64,000 nucleotides of DNA from Polyodon spathula (taxonomy: Eukaryota > Chordata > Actinopteri > Acipenseriformes > Polyodontidae): positions 33,935,597-33,999,596 of the forward strand of contig NC_054552.1 of assembly GCF_017654505.1 (NCBI RefSeq). Direction: 5' to 3'. The position numbers and the translations under genes were made by a program. The notes under the pieces are model-generated. The model was not told the DNA's origin, ran no database searches, and saw nothing but the letters and a program-made list of their open reading frames with translations. Below are positions 13,717 to 24,988 of the stretch, piece after piece (within the stretch, counting starts at the first letter, position 1; each line of letters opens with the position of its first letter).

Positions 13717-15630
13717 CACCCTGCCCCCTTATATAATCATACTGAGAGATTTCGCCTGTGTTTTTTTTTTGTTTGTATTGTTTTGTTTTTTTGGCAAGTA
13801 TCACTTAACTCTGTTCAGAGCTCTAGGAGTGACCGCGAAAATTTTAAACATGACCCATCTGAGAGTTCCAGTAACATAAATCAACACATAAGTAAAAAGC
13901 TATGGAAATATGGAAATAAGAAGGTATGTAAATATACCTTTTGCACACTAATTATGTGAAACAGCAGCTTTTCTTTCTGCATGTCTCTTTTTGTATCAGA
14001 CCGTGTTGTCTTCAGATGATCTATAATAAAGTCACTTCCTAACAGCAGTCTAAGTGCTGATATTCTCATTGGCAGTGCATGGATTTGGTCGTGTCTGTTG
14101 GCTTGGTGATGCATGCAGTGCCCCTGTTATTGCAATGAGCAGTATCCTGTGCACACTGTCTTACTCATATAGCCCCCCCTGCCATTCAGTAGTTCTGAGC
14201 CCCCTCAACATGCTGACAGTTGTGTTATATTTGGTTGAATTAGTGCAACAGGTGGTTTTGTGGCATAGAAAGCTGCTCCCTGATAACAAAGTTGCCCATT
14301 TATTTTTGTTTCACCTACCTCAGATGTCCAGAGCCAAGAGACCGGAACGTTATGATGTAACATGGATCAATGCCAACAGATAGCAGAATAATAAAAAAAA
14401 AGCCTCTGCAAAGTCTGCCTCCCCTTTAATTTATTAAACTAATAAGCTGTAGAAAAGTTCAGTTCTATTATTTTTGGAGGGAGGTTGGAAGACTGGGTTT
14501 CATTCTAAAACCAAGACAAGTGGGCTTGCCTCCCAGTGCACTAATGAACGCCCGGTGTGCATGCGTGCATACACTCTGCGCCTCATGCCTGCCGCTTTGT
14601 TCTCTGTTTTTGCTATATTATATTGATGTATTAAATGTCATGTCAACATTGTTAGGTATGCATCTCTGTCCCATTCTAGCGCTCTGTTTATGCTTATTCA
14701 GCCCTTTTAATAATTTAGCACATTTCATATTCCAAATTACCCTGACGGCTTGACGAGGCTGCTGGCACTTCTACCAGGAATGCTCTGCGTTAGGCTGAGC
14801 TGAAACCCCTTCTGCATCTGCTAATCAAAGGCACAGCACCAGTTGTGAAGTGGGTAGCATCCCCTTTCACAGCGCTGAACCTGTTGATCTGCTGCCCGTT
14901 ACTGCAACAGCATTCTGCAGCCAGTCACAGTGAGCGCATGGCACATCCGCTTCCAAGTAAAGAGAAATTACATGAATACAATAATAGTTCATTCATTTTA
15001 GCAACAAGTCCCACTAAACAGACACTCATTCTAGGCCCAGTTGATTGGACGCCTTTCACCTCCCGTTTAAATTCTTGGCCAGGCTGGAACTGTATTGATC
15101 CTGATTGAGCTGTTTTCCATCAGGTATGAGCTGTCATGTACCCTACAGCATGCAAATGGTTTTCTATAAAACCAAGTCTGCACTAAGTCCTTGATAGTTT
15201 AATATTTTCTAGGAAGCTGCACCATGATTTCTTTAGCATTTTTCTTTTTTGGACACTTAGCTTCTTAGAATTCCACTTTGGGATCTGTTATGCTGCCAGT
15301 CCTAAGACACTACTCCCCCCAGACTTGTATTTAGCTGTGAACTGCTTGACTTGAAACCGTGGGCTACAGCTTCAGTAATGAGTTAACGAAATTCCTCTTT
15401 ATGGATGCTCAAAAATTGAAGTGAAAATAAGTGAGGATCCCGGTGGTGTGTCCGAGCAGTTTCTGGGTTTCAGTCTTGCTTGGTTAAGGACTGTTTGTGT
15501 TTTCAGTGGATAAGCAACTAGCTGCCTTGTGTATCAGATGACTAAATACCCTCTGAGCTCTAGTGCAGTGTGATTCCCATCCATATGGCTTTCTTACACT
15601 GGCTTAAGCTTTCACTGATCAGGAAAATAT
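13717..15630. other. Unique non-coding DNA
   Basis: About 1.9 kb without a gene that I recognise. Frames of up to 109 codons exist (14054-14383) but have no known domain and no splice-site pattern I would trust. Sequence is complex and moderately AT-rich. Confidence 0.5.
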
Positions 15631-15644
15631 CTGCCCCCTGGTGG
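15631..15644 (-). promoter_or_regulatory. Putative CTCF binding motif
   Basis: Minus-strand reading CCACCAGGGGGCAG matches the CTCF core CCASYAGRKGGCRS at all 14 positions, making it the best or equal best such site in the window. Occupancy is untested. Confidence 0.5.
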
Positions 15645-15929
15645 TAATGGGAAAGAAACACAAGGTATATCCTTTTTTTAAAACTGGTTGATCTGCAGTG
15701 AACTGCTTTCAAAATGATACAGATACTGTAAGTTGCTGATGAACTGCATTTTAGCTGAACATGCGGCTCCCGTTTAGCAGCAGTGGAGTTCAGCATGCCA
15801 CAGTGTAGTGCTCTATTACAGCAGTGAAGCTGTTTGTGTGATTGTTTTTCATTGTAATTAAGTCTGTGTATACTGCTGAACGTGTGGCTGGCACTCCCTG
15901 TACAAGTTTCCCTCAGTAAAAGCAAAGCA
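15645..15929. other. Unique non-coding DNA
   Basis: Complex sequence between the CTCF-like site and the AAGCATGG-type repeat. The 121-codon minus-strand frame covering it has no recognisable domain and is likely chance. Confidence 0.5.
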
Positions 15930-16085
15930 AAGTGTCACAAAGCATACTGAAAGCATGGTAAAGCATTGGCAAGCACTGTAAAGCCTAGAGTGGTGTGGTA
16001 TAGTATATACCATGATAAACCAGGGTAAACTATGGGAGATGCTTAGTATAACCATGGGAAAACTACAAAGACATAGTGCAAACAA
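15930..16085 (+). repeat. AAGCATGGTA-type dispersed repeat, copy 1
   Basis: Built from diverged short words such as AAAGCATGGTAAAGCATTGG, ACCATGATAAACCAGGGTAA and CATGGGAAAACTAC. The same vocabulary and order recur at 17455-17610 and, inverted, at 36135-36310. It looks like an old dispersed family whose core is an approximately 10-bp tandem word. Confidence 0.6.
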
Positions 16086-16485
16086 AATGGGGTCAGCTTT
16101 TATAAGGGCTCACTGTGAGAAAATTCTTGAGGAGCCCAATAATGGAAACATGTGTTAGTTGTTCTGTAGCTGAAGTTATATTAAGTTGCCGTGTTTATTA
16201 AAGAGGTAAACAAAATAACTGAAAACAATGCAGTCAGGAATGATGTAAGTTGTAGTTTAAAACAGTATGCTTTTCTAAAGCAAAACTCCAAACCCAAACC
16301 CCAGAACACAAACGCTGCAATATTCTACAAGTGCTGAATACAGTGCATTTATAGAGCCTCTTCAGCAGTGCTAGGGGCAGTGACATTAGCTCACAGCTCC
16401 CTTGATATTTGGTTGTATGCTTCTCGTTAAATCCCTGTGTTGATTATTTTAATATTTCTAAGCGCTAGATTACCACCTACACTGA
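16086..16485. other. Unique non-coding DNA
   Basis: No gene or recognised element. Confidence 0.6.
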
Positions 16486-16486
16486 T

Positions 16487-16527
<41 letters not shown>

Positions 16528-16590
16528 AATTTCTTCTTTCTTTCTTTTTTCTTTTCTATTCTGTCTTTTTTCTATTCTTTTCTTTCTTCA
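16486..16590. repeat. (GAAA)n facing (TTTC)n, imperfect inverted repeat
   Basis: About ten GAAA units (16488-16529) are followed immediately by a TTTC-rich stretch (16530-16590), so the two halves can pair as a hairpin. The Lys-Glu-Arg frame is an artefact. Confidence 0.9.
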
Positions 16591-17454
16591 AGGGATACCG
16601 GCTCCTCCTGTCATTACAATTTAAAGGTCAAGTGAAGTTCCAGGGCTGCTTGTTGCAACCAGATGGTTTAAGTAAAGTGTTTCTTTGTGGAGGTCAAACG
16701 AGAAAGAGAGAATGCATTAATCCCATCAGCAGGCACTGCATTCCCATAATGAGACATTAATATCATGAGTGTGCTTTCAGATTAAACAGAGCATTTAGGA
16801 CCATTAGATCAGTTTCATTGCTGGCATTAAGGGCAGCAGATCAGGATTTCTTTTCCCCATTCCTGTAAAATAGGTCACTTTTTATTGAGCATTAGTGCTG
16901 CAGCTGTGATCCAGTAGTTTAAGACTGCCTTAGCCATGAATTAACCCTTTCGGAGCTGGGCTGCACAGTGCACGAAGGGGCTTAGAGGTTCAGCTGGCGA
17001 TCAGGGGTTGAGGGAGGGGGCATTCTGGAATGTTTCTGCCTGCACTATACCTCACCCTGAGGGCTTTCCATCCTCAGCTGCTGCCCTGCTCCCTAATCAG
17101 CACTAGCATGCATTACTCTCAACTCTAGTATACGGAACTAACACCCTGGACCTTCATAAGATCCTACTACCTTCAGAACATTCCCTCTGCTGTCGCCGTG
17201 CAGCCTAACCAGCACTGAGACATGATCATCCTGCACCCTCGTAAACACGGGACAAGGCACTGGTGGCAGACTTGCTGGGGTTTGAAAAAGAAAACATGTT
17301 TACACCTCACCTTGCACAGGGTGTCTGTGAGGGTTCAGATCTAATACATGAAGCATGTACAGTAAGTGTGGAGTGAGACAGTGGAGGACAGTGAGCAGCA
17401 GGGTGCAGTTCTATAAGCTGTGGAAGGACCATCTCAATTCTCAAGGCTAGCCCT
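16591..17454. other. Unique non-coding DNA, CNE-like in its first third
   Basis: The part at about 16660-16880 is complex, contains CATTAATCCCATCAGC and GACATTAATATCATGAG, and looks like a conserved non-coding element. TTAACCCTTTCGGAGC at about 16943 superficially resembles a piggyBac terminus but has no partner. The rest shows nothing recognisable. Confidence 0.4.
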
Positions 17455-17610
17455 TATAAAAGTTTACCATAGCAAAAGCATAGCATAGTATAATAAAGCA
17501 TAGTGAAAGAATGGTAAAGCATCATAAAGAATAGCAAGGTATGGTAAAGCATATTAATAAAGATGGAAAACTATGGAAAATACATAGTAAAAGCATGAAA
17601 AAATAAATAT
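17455..17610 (+). repeat. AAGCATGGTA-type dispersed repeat, copy 2
   Basis: Contains TTTACCATAGCAAAAGCAT, GAATGGTAAAGCATCATAA and AAACTATGGAAAATACATAG, matching the vocabulary of the copy at 15.9 kb. More diverged and richer in A. Confidence 0.6.
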
Positions 17611-18080
17611 TACCGTGCATTCGGAACCACTCAAAAATAATAATAATAATAACAATAATTATTGACAAGAAAATTAACTGATAATTATTCCTGTTACATT
17701 AAATTACAGCACTGGAAATTGCTTTTACTTTACTACTTGAATTGAATTAATATCACTAAGAACTGTATAAAAAAGCATTTCTTAATTATTCTTGCTGTGT
17801 TTGATTTCTTACATTTACGATTACTTAGATTAAGAATTAAAATAGCATTAATTCATTCCAGTGACTTAGAGAACTCAGCCATTGCTATTAAACCAACAAT
17901 AGGGCTAATTTTAGAAATAATAATTTAAAAGAAGAAAGTTAGTTCAATGACAGCCTTTTTCGATATCTTCAATATGCTCAAACTCTGACAAAGACTTTCT
18001 GGCAAATGAAAATGTTTGCCATTGAGCTTATTAAGTTTCTTTTAGTATTGATGCATTACTTAGAACCAATTCCACACGTT
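17611..18080. other. AT-rich CNE-like block
   Basis: A degenerate AAT stretch (about 17636-17660) precedes some 400 bp of AT-rich but non-repetitive sequence with many TAAT/ATTA words. Such sequence is typical of homeodomain-bound developmental enhancers, but neither conservation nor activity can be judged here. Confidence 0.35.
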
Positions 18081-19072
18081 TTATTTTTGGGTGTATCTTT
18101 CCAGATGCTGCTCTAGTTGTCCAGTGACAGGTAGTGCAAGGAATATTGACTCTAAATCCTGGTAAGCAGGAATCACAGAGCAGAGAAAGTCTTTCACCCC
18201 AGATGCTTGGGTCTGTATCCAGGAATGGCGGTCTCAGTTCACCTCCAGGACAAGCACAATGTCGCCACCCCCCTCATTTTGTAGTGCTGATAATCTTGTT
18301 CTCCACTTGTTTTTTTGTTGCTGTTTGTATTACATTGTGTTTTACAGCTCTATACATAAACTGCTACAATCCTGGTATGGGTGACCTGGTCTGATTGCCA
18401 CTTGAGGTGGTTTGAGCTACAACACATGCAATGATTACCAGGAAACAGCAGAAACAGCCACCTTGAAAACTAACATACAAGCAAAGAAGCACACTCTCTT
18501 CAACACAAGAAACTGTGGGGCGGTGATCATATTGCCAGCGCCAGTGGGAAGTAAGAAGATGCATTTTAGAACCTCATCATGCCTTTAAGAAACAGGTCAT
18601 AGGCAAGTTGTGCAGAATGCCAGCTCTCATTCTCAAAGCTGTTTAAAAATGTCTCTAGCATTAGAACGTCCAGTCAGCTGCAGCTGTATGTGTCATGGGT
18701 TTGACAGACTCAGCTCACTCGAGCAGCACCATCTATCTTCGTTCAGGGACGTGTCATCTGAATAATGTTGGGAGGGAGCAAGGCAAGTTAAAGAGCTGCT
18801 TTGGCAGGGAGGGGAGTGTGTGCTTCAGGTTATACCCCTCACTCCTTCCAGCACCACCACGCATTGCATAGCCTCAGCATGCGGTGCAAGAGCTAGGAGA
18901 ATTTTACCATATTGTTGAAGTTGACGTTGTGGGCACTGATAACGCAGCCCTGCACCTCCACTGGGTAGGAAATATGAGAAGCAGGAGCAGCAGCAGCAGC
19001 AGCATCTCAAACGCAGTCTGTAATGTCATTAAAAGTGACAGCAGCTGCTCTGTCTGGTAGCACCGAGCTGTC
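18081..19072. other. Unique non-coding DNA
   Basis: No gene recognised. Frames at 18134-18394 and 18364-18564 lie on opposite strands without known domains. A short AGC repeat (six units) lies near 18985. Confidence 0.5.
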
Positions 19073-19076
19073 TCTT

Positions 19077-19133
<57 letters not shown>

Positions 19134-19143
19134 CTCTCTCTCT
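19073..19143. repeat. (CT)n microsatellite
   Basis: About 33 CT units with one interruption near the end. The Leu-Ser frame over it is an artefact. Confidence 0.98.
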
Positions 19144-20884
19144 GCCACCTATTAAAGGCAGAGCTTGTCATTTATCCTGACAGTATGCCTCACCTTATGA
19201 CAAGGCCAAGGGAGGCAGGACTGGTGAAAGGCGGCACAATCACTGATGAGAAAGTCAGCCAGTTAAATCTCCAGTAGGACTTACTTAAAGCACACAGCTT
19301 GTTGTCTGTGATGCAGAGAAGAGGTACTAAAACAGAGTGCCAGAGCACAGACTATGATTGGGTATGAAAAGCAAGCGCTTAAAACATTTTCACTATATCA
19401 GTAATAAAGCATGGGAGATAATATTCTTTTTTTGTTGCAGGACTGGCTACTATCAACCTTTTGCTAGCAATGCAGAGGTTACATATCTGATGCTCTGCTA
19501 CCAAGCTTTACATTAAAATACAAGTTGTTTTATTTCAGATACCAGTACTGTATATTTCTGCTTCAGTATATTCCCTGATCTGGCCTGTAGAGGGCAGTAA
19601 AGTCACATGGTAGAAGCAGATTTAATCCCAGAGACAATGGGGTTTGATTTCCAAGTTTCTATTGCTTGCCGCTGGACTATAGGTACTGTTGTGTACTGTT
19701 TGCATACAGCCTGTCAGAATATCTGGTTTGATCCAAGAAATACAACTTACAGGTTATAAAGACAAGTAGCAAGATATAAATGATTCAAAGGATCCAGGAC
19801 ATCCTTCCCTGTTTGCTATTATTCCCTTCCTGTATATGACACAAAGCTAGATTTGTGACAGTGCTGTTATCTGTGTGTGTGTGTATTCAGAACCTGCTTT
19901 ACAGATACCCCTTCTAAATACTGTTCGTACATACAACACTAAACTCATAGCCTTTTATTTTTAAACTGGATTAAGCCCTCAGAGGTGCTGGTATGTGGTT
20001 ACAGTGCGTTGTAAAGCATGGTCAAGTGAAGTGAAACACAGAAACATCAGACTAGACCAGAAGTAAAGCACTGGTGCTCTGCAGTGAATTAGTTGAGCTG
20101 GGTTTGACAGTGGAACATGTGTGCAATACCTCTATTAATGTGCTTGTAAACTATCAAGTGCGCTTGACTGTTTTTAGAAGTTTGCATTTCACAGGGAAAT
20201 AGATGTGATTAGACAGCAACACATTGACATTTCTAAGGCTGCATGAGGTGTGAGCTGCTATGGCTGCAGTAGTAAAGCCAACCAGGACTGAAGGTTGGAG
20301 AAGATGCTTATTCACAAAATAGAACAGAAATTACAAAAGAGGTACTCAGGTGAACATTGGTAATCTACAGCAGCTTACTGGGTACCAGGAGGCGGTCCTG
20401 CCGTACTTCAGGAGAACTTCTCAGCGCCTGCCTCACAGAGGGAGCCAGCCCTGGACCAGAGCTCAACTTGTCTGCCTGAGAAAAGCATGGGGGTTTGGGA
20501 GGGGAGTCTGTGATGTCCTGCAGATCAATGCGGCTGTTTGTGTCGTATACACTGTGCTGCACAAGAGCCTTATAAGATGTAACATACTGTGTGATATACA
20601 GTGTCTTGTCCTCATTCTTCACTGGATTGCAGAATGAAGATGTTTTGAAATTAGTAAGGTTACAGGGAATTCAGCCATCCCAGAGCTTCTATTGGGATGT
20701 CTCCAGCATCCCAGCTGCTTTATTCATAAGGTAGTCAGGCCCCAGGATGAAGGTCTTACAAAGCAATGCCTCCCAAAAGCCATGTGAGGAACTGGAGCTC
20801 CTGCCCCAGTAAAGAAGCTGAAACTGTGCTCAAAGATCAGTCTGGGATCCAAAGGTAAAATCTGGAACTCTTACTATAAATATA
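19144..20884. other. Unique non-coding DNA
   Basis: About 1.7 kb without a recognisable gene. It contains the CTCF-like site at 19584-19597. Overlapping opposite-strand frames at 20350-20637 have no known domain. Confidence 0.5.
19584..19597 (+). promoter_or_regulatory. Putative CTCF binding motif
   Basis: CCTGTAGAGGGCAG matches the CTCF core CCASYAGRKGGCRS except for T at the third position. It faces the opposite way to the motifs at 15.6 and 26.8 kb. Confidence 0.4.
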
Positions 20885-20941
20885 TAACCCTAACCCTAAC
20901 CCTAACCCTAACCCTAACCCCAACCGTAACCCTAACCCTAA
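20885..20941 (-). repeat. Interstitial telomeric sequence
   Basis: About nine tandem CCCTAA units, with one CCCCAA and one CCGTAA variant, that is TTAGGG on the minus strand. Vertebrate telomeres carry this unit. Its position inside complex DNA makes it an interstitial copy, from break repair, fusion or telomerase capture. It starts abruptly after an AT-rich ATAAATATATAA flank. Confidence 0.95.
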
Positions 20942-21844
20942 AACTTACTATACCAGTCAGCCTCAGAAACAAAACAGAAAACCGTGTGAAGCTAAGAACT
21001 TCAGCAGCTGAAAAAAAATAATAAATACCAAGGGGAACCTAAAAACAACATTGTAAAATGATTGAATTGTGGGAGGGGCTATTCCTGTAACTGGAGGGGG
21101 GGGGGGGCAAGAGGTTGTTTGGAGTCTATATAACAGCAGGCTTCAGCAGACACCTCCATGAAGACTGCATGCACCCCTTAATGAATGAAATGTGTGTGTT
21201 GAGCAATGAGATAGCAAAGACAGACAGGGGTCATGCTGATCTGCCCTCGTGAATCATGTTCCAGTCTACCTCATTGCCACCACTGCAGCATATCACTTAG
21301 TTACAATCATCTGCATTTTACTACAAATGTGCACGCTAAGTTGCTGTGGTTGAATAGGATTCTGTCATGTTGCTACAAAAGCATTGACTTGTGTGTGCAA
21401 ATATAAAGCCTATGGCACACAGGGAGTTATATTACATGTGATCTCTCGTAAAGCATTGTGGTTCAGGGTTTAATAGTGCATACTGGTGGCACAAAGAATA
21501 TGATACCTGGTTGTTGAACTTCAGCTTTTCCAACAAAGCCATGACTAAAATAAACTCAATTAAACCACACAGTTCCAAGGCTCCATAAACTTACTGTTAT
21601 CTGTCCATTATTATCAATGATGGGACTCGTTTTCCTAGAGCTGCCTTCTCTCCTCTTTGCAGCCACATCTTGTATTTAAGATTAAAGTAAAAAAACAAAA
21701 AAACATGACTCTCAGTAAGAAGCTTACATTCTGCTTAGCCTGGCCAGCAAATCTTTCAGTCTGGTTTCAAAGGCGTTTGTATTACAGAACGCAGTGCAGC
21801 ATGTTTATTCAGTAAGCAGCATCTACACTTGGGTCTTGTATCTG
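20942..21844. other. Unique non-coding DNA between telomeric block and minisatellite
   Basis: No gene recognised. A run of about 12 G lies near 21097-21108. Otherwise complex, AT-leaning sequence. Confidence 0.55.
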
Positions 21845-22988
21845 TAGAGTGTTGGCGTTTGGGATGTGTATAGAGTGTTGGCGTTTGGGATGTGTATAGA
21901 GTGTTGGCGTTTGGGATGTGTTTAGAGTGTTGGCGTTTGGGATGTGTATAGAGTGTTGGCGTTTGGGATGTGTATAGAGTGTTGGCGTTTGGGATGTGTA
22001 TAGAGTGTTGGCGTTTGGGATGTGTTTAGAGTGTTGGCGTTTGGGATGTGTATAGAGTGTTGGCGTTTGGGATGTGTTTAGAGTGTTGGCGTTTGGGATG
22101 TGTATAGAGTGTTGGCGTTTGGGATGTGTATAGAGTGTTGGCGTTTGGGATGTGTATAGAGTGTTGGCGTTTGGGATGTGTTTAGAGTGTTGGCGTTTGG
22201 GATGTGTATAGAGTGTTGGCGTTTGGGATGTGTATAGAGTGTTGGCGTTTGGGATGTGTATAGAGTGTTGGCGTTTGGGATGTGTATAGAGTGTTGGCGT
22301 TTGGGATGTGTATAGAGTGTTGGCGTTTGGGATGTGTATAGAGTGTTGGCGTTTGGGATGTGTATAGAGTGTTGGCGTTTGGGATGTGTATAGAGTGTTG
22401 GCGTTTGGGATGTGTATAGAGTGTTGGCGTTTGGGATGTGTATAGAGTGTTGGCGTTTGGGATGTGTATAGAGTGTTGGCGTTTGGGATGTGTATAGAGT
22501 GTTGGCGTTTGGGATGTGTATAGAGTGTTGGCGTTTGGGATGTGTATAGAGTGTTGGCGTTTGGGATGTGTATAGAGTGTTGGCGTTTGGGATGTGTATA
22601 GAGTGTTGGCGTTTGGGATGTGTATAGAGTGTTGGCGTTTGGGATGTGTATAGAGTGTTGGCGTTTGGGATGTGTATAGAGTGTTGGCGTTTGGGATGTG
22701 TATAGAGTGTTGGCGTTTGGGATGTGTATAGAGTGTTGGCGTTTGGGATGTGTATAGAGTGTTGGCGTTTGGGATGTGTATAGAGTTTTGGCGTTTGGGA
22801 TGTGTATAGAGTGTTGGCGTTTGGGATGTGTATAGAATGTTGGCATTTGGGATGTGTATAGAATGTTGGCGTTTGGGATGTATATAGAATGTTGTGTAAT
22901 TGGGATGTATATAAAATGTTGGTGTTTGGGATGTATATATAACGTTGGTGTTTGGGATGTGTATAGAATGTTGGTGTTTGGGATGTTT
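21845..22988 (+). repeat. 26-bp minisatellite, about 44 copies
   Basis: Tandem units containing GTGTTGGCGTTTGGGATGTG followed by TATAGA. The middle and right of the array are almost perfectly uniform. A T-for-A variant (GTGTTTAGA) occurs only in the first about 350 bp, near 21921, 22025, 22077 and 22181, spaced by whole multiples of the unit. The last five or six units (from about 22830) are decayed. The unit has no stop on the minus strand and 26 is not a multiple of 3, so a 345-codon frame runs through all three phases and gives a 26-residue peptide repeat. That frame is an artefact. Confidence 0.98.
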
Positions 22989-23360
22989 TTTTTTATTTTT
23001 ATATTTTCTTGGATCAGATCAGTGACCCAGCTTGTTCATGCAGCACCTCGAACAGAGGGTGAGTGGGATGTTAAACCATGTTTCTTTCTACCTTGCACAC
23101 ATCAAAACATTGTTCAAGACCAGATCATTTTTTACTCTCCTTCTCTTGGTTATTATCAAGAGTAATTTCTTGGAGTTATACATATATAGCTTCTGAAACT
23201 TCAGAAAACATGATACTGTGGTTTTGAACTTGTCGAGATGCTGGGGAGAGGGGAGTGTAGTACTGAGCCACCAAGACCTCACGAAGTTCAAAGCACCACC
23301 CTTTCCATCTGGAAATAATAGTGACTGGCCCCATTTTCTGTGTTTTGGGCCTGCTTTCTA
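22989..23360. other. Unique non-coding DNA
   Basis: No gene or recognised element between two tandem arrays. Confidence 0.6.
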
Positions 23361-23592
23361 GATATGAGGCGGTCCCCGGATCTGTGGTTCTGTCGTTCAG
23401 TGTAATAAGACCTGATCTGATATGCAGCGGTCCCTGGGTCTGTAGTTCTGTTGTTCAGTGTAATAAGACCTGATCTGATATGCAGCGGTCCCCGGGTCTG
23501 TAGTTCTGTTGTTCAGTGTAATAAGACTTGATCTGATATGCAGCTGTCCCCGGGTCTGTAGTTCTGTTGTTCAGTGTAATAAGGCCTGATTT
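23361..23592 (+). repeat. 58-bp tandem repeat, four copies
   Basis: Units start GATATGCAGCGGTCCC and include TTCTGTTGTTCAGTGTAATA. The first copy differs most (GATATGAGG, TGTCGTTC) and the last ends in GCCTGATTTGATC. Period of 58 bp measured between successive GATATG words. Confidence 0.93.
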
Positions 23593-23796
23593 GATCACAC
23601 TTGTGGAGGAACAGAACAGCTCTCCTCTATTCTTCCAAACACAATAGGAGCTGTCTGAGTGATTCCAAATATATTAACCTGCCAATCAGGGTGCTGCGTC
23701 TTTTAATGAGCTGTTGAAAGTGAAAGAGAGGAGGCAAACCCAGATCTCCATGGCAATCCACTAAACACCTCTCTATCAACAGCGCTTATAGGATAT

Positions 23797-23797
<1 letters not shown>
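23593..23797. other. Unique non-coding DNA
   Basis: Complex sequence without a gene. Confidence 0.6.
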
Positions 23798-23827
<30 letters not shown>

Positions 23828-23887
23828 AAGAAGAAGAAGAAGAAGAAGAAGAAGAAGAAGAAGAAGAAGAAGAAGAAGAAGAAGAAG
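23798..23887. repeat. (AAG)n microsatellite
   Basis: About 30 pure AAG units, homopurine on the plus strand and able to form triplex DNA. Confidence 0.98.
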
Positions 23888-24937
23888 ACCTCTGTCCCAT
23901 TGAGGAGCAGGGTTGTACAGCCCAATAGTCTCAGATGAGAATCGCTTCATGGATTATAGCATAAAACTCTACACTTTGAGGGAGAATTTTAAAGGTGCAG
24001 CAAAAGAGCTGAGCAAGCACTCTCTAAATATTGAGCATTGCTAATGACCCTTCATCTGATTCAGTTCCGCTATACCTTTCAAGCTAGCATTGTGCGCAGT
24101 GCAATCTGCCCCTCGCTGTTCCCTCAAAGACGCAGTGATGGGATGCAGGTACGCCAGATGGATACACCTAGTGTGACTAATTATTGTGTATTTGCCTTTA
24201 ATTATTATCATTTATAACCGCAGAAAAAGACAATGGAGGTTCTGAGTGTTGGAACAGAGCCATCGAAGCAAACAACTTCCCATGAAGAGCTGTTGAAAAG
24301 GGAGGCAGCGCTGGGGTGTCATTGACCCAGTTTATCCTCTCTGCTAATGACTGAAATGGGCAAACTTGTTGTGAAGTGGCTTCAGTTTAAGGGTTTTGTA
24401 GTAGCTGTGCTTGATTAACACTGATTATAATGCCTGCATCTCATTATGAGCAATTTCAAAACTAAATGTTTATAAACACAATGTTGACCAGTTTATACAT
24501 TGATTTAGTTATGTATTTATGTATATTTTGCAAGTTATCTACATGATAAGAGGGGTCCTATTTATAAAGTGTGTATGGACAGGCAGGACTACACTGGTGC
24601 TTTAAGGACATGCTTCATAATGTCTTGAGGTGTCCAAAACATTAATGATGTTTGTTTAGTTTTTACAGGGAAAACGCATTTTCAATTAGTCCCACACAAC
24701 AGATTGTCGCACTGCCAGCCCATTTTTTAAAATGAGAAATAACTGGGTTTTAAAAGGGTCTCTGCATAAAATATCTCCTGACGAGAAGTTTACCTAATAC
24801 GAATTCAGAACACAGTCAGAATGAGATATTGTATGAGTTACACACATGTAATTACTTAGAATAAGAGGCAGTTCCTTGAGCATTATAATATTTTTGTTTA
24901 GTTTGGTACAGCATGCTTTTTAATTGCCTTTTCAACC
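23888..24937. other. CNE-like block and unique DNA
   Basis: The interval at about 24050-24500 is complex, with GTGACTAATTATTGTG and TGCCTTTAATTATTATC, and resembles conserved enhancer sequence. No reading frame of note crosses it. The remainder is ordinary unique DNA. Confidence 0.35.

Positions 24938-24988
<51 letters not shown>
24938..24988. repeat. (TTTC)n microsatellite
   Basis: About 12 TTTC units; opposite in strand to the GAAA tracts at 16.5 and 60.6 kb. Confidence 0.98.

Noticed and set aside
16943..16960. TTAACCCTTTCGG as a piggyBac end
   Set aside because: Shorter match to the terminus than at 5776 and no inverted partner anywhere in the window.
21809..22846. A 345-codon minus-strand frame with a 26-residue repeat
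   Set aside because: It is a direct product of the 26-bp stop-free minisatellite read in three phases.
21845..22988. CRISPR-like array, since units are short and regular
   Set aside because: Units abut with no unique spacers, and all other signs are vertebrate; this is a minisatellite. The same applies to the 31-bp and 51-bp arrays.
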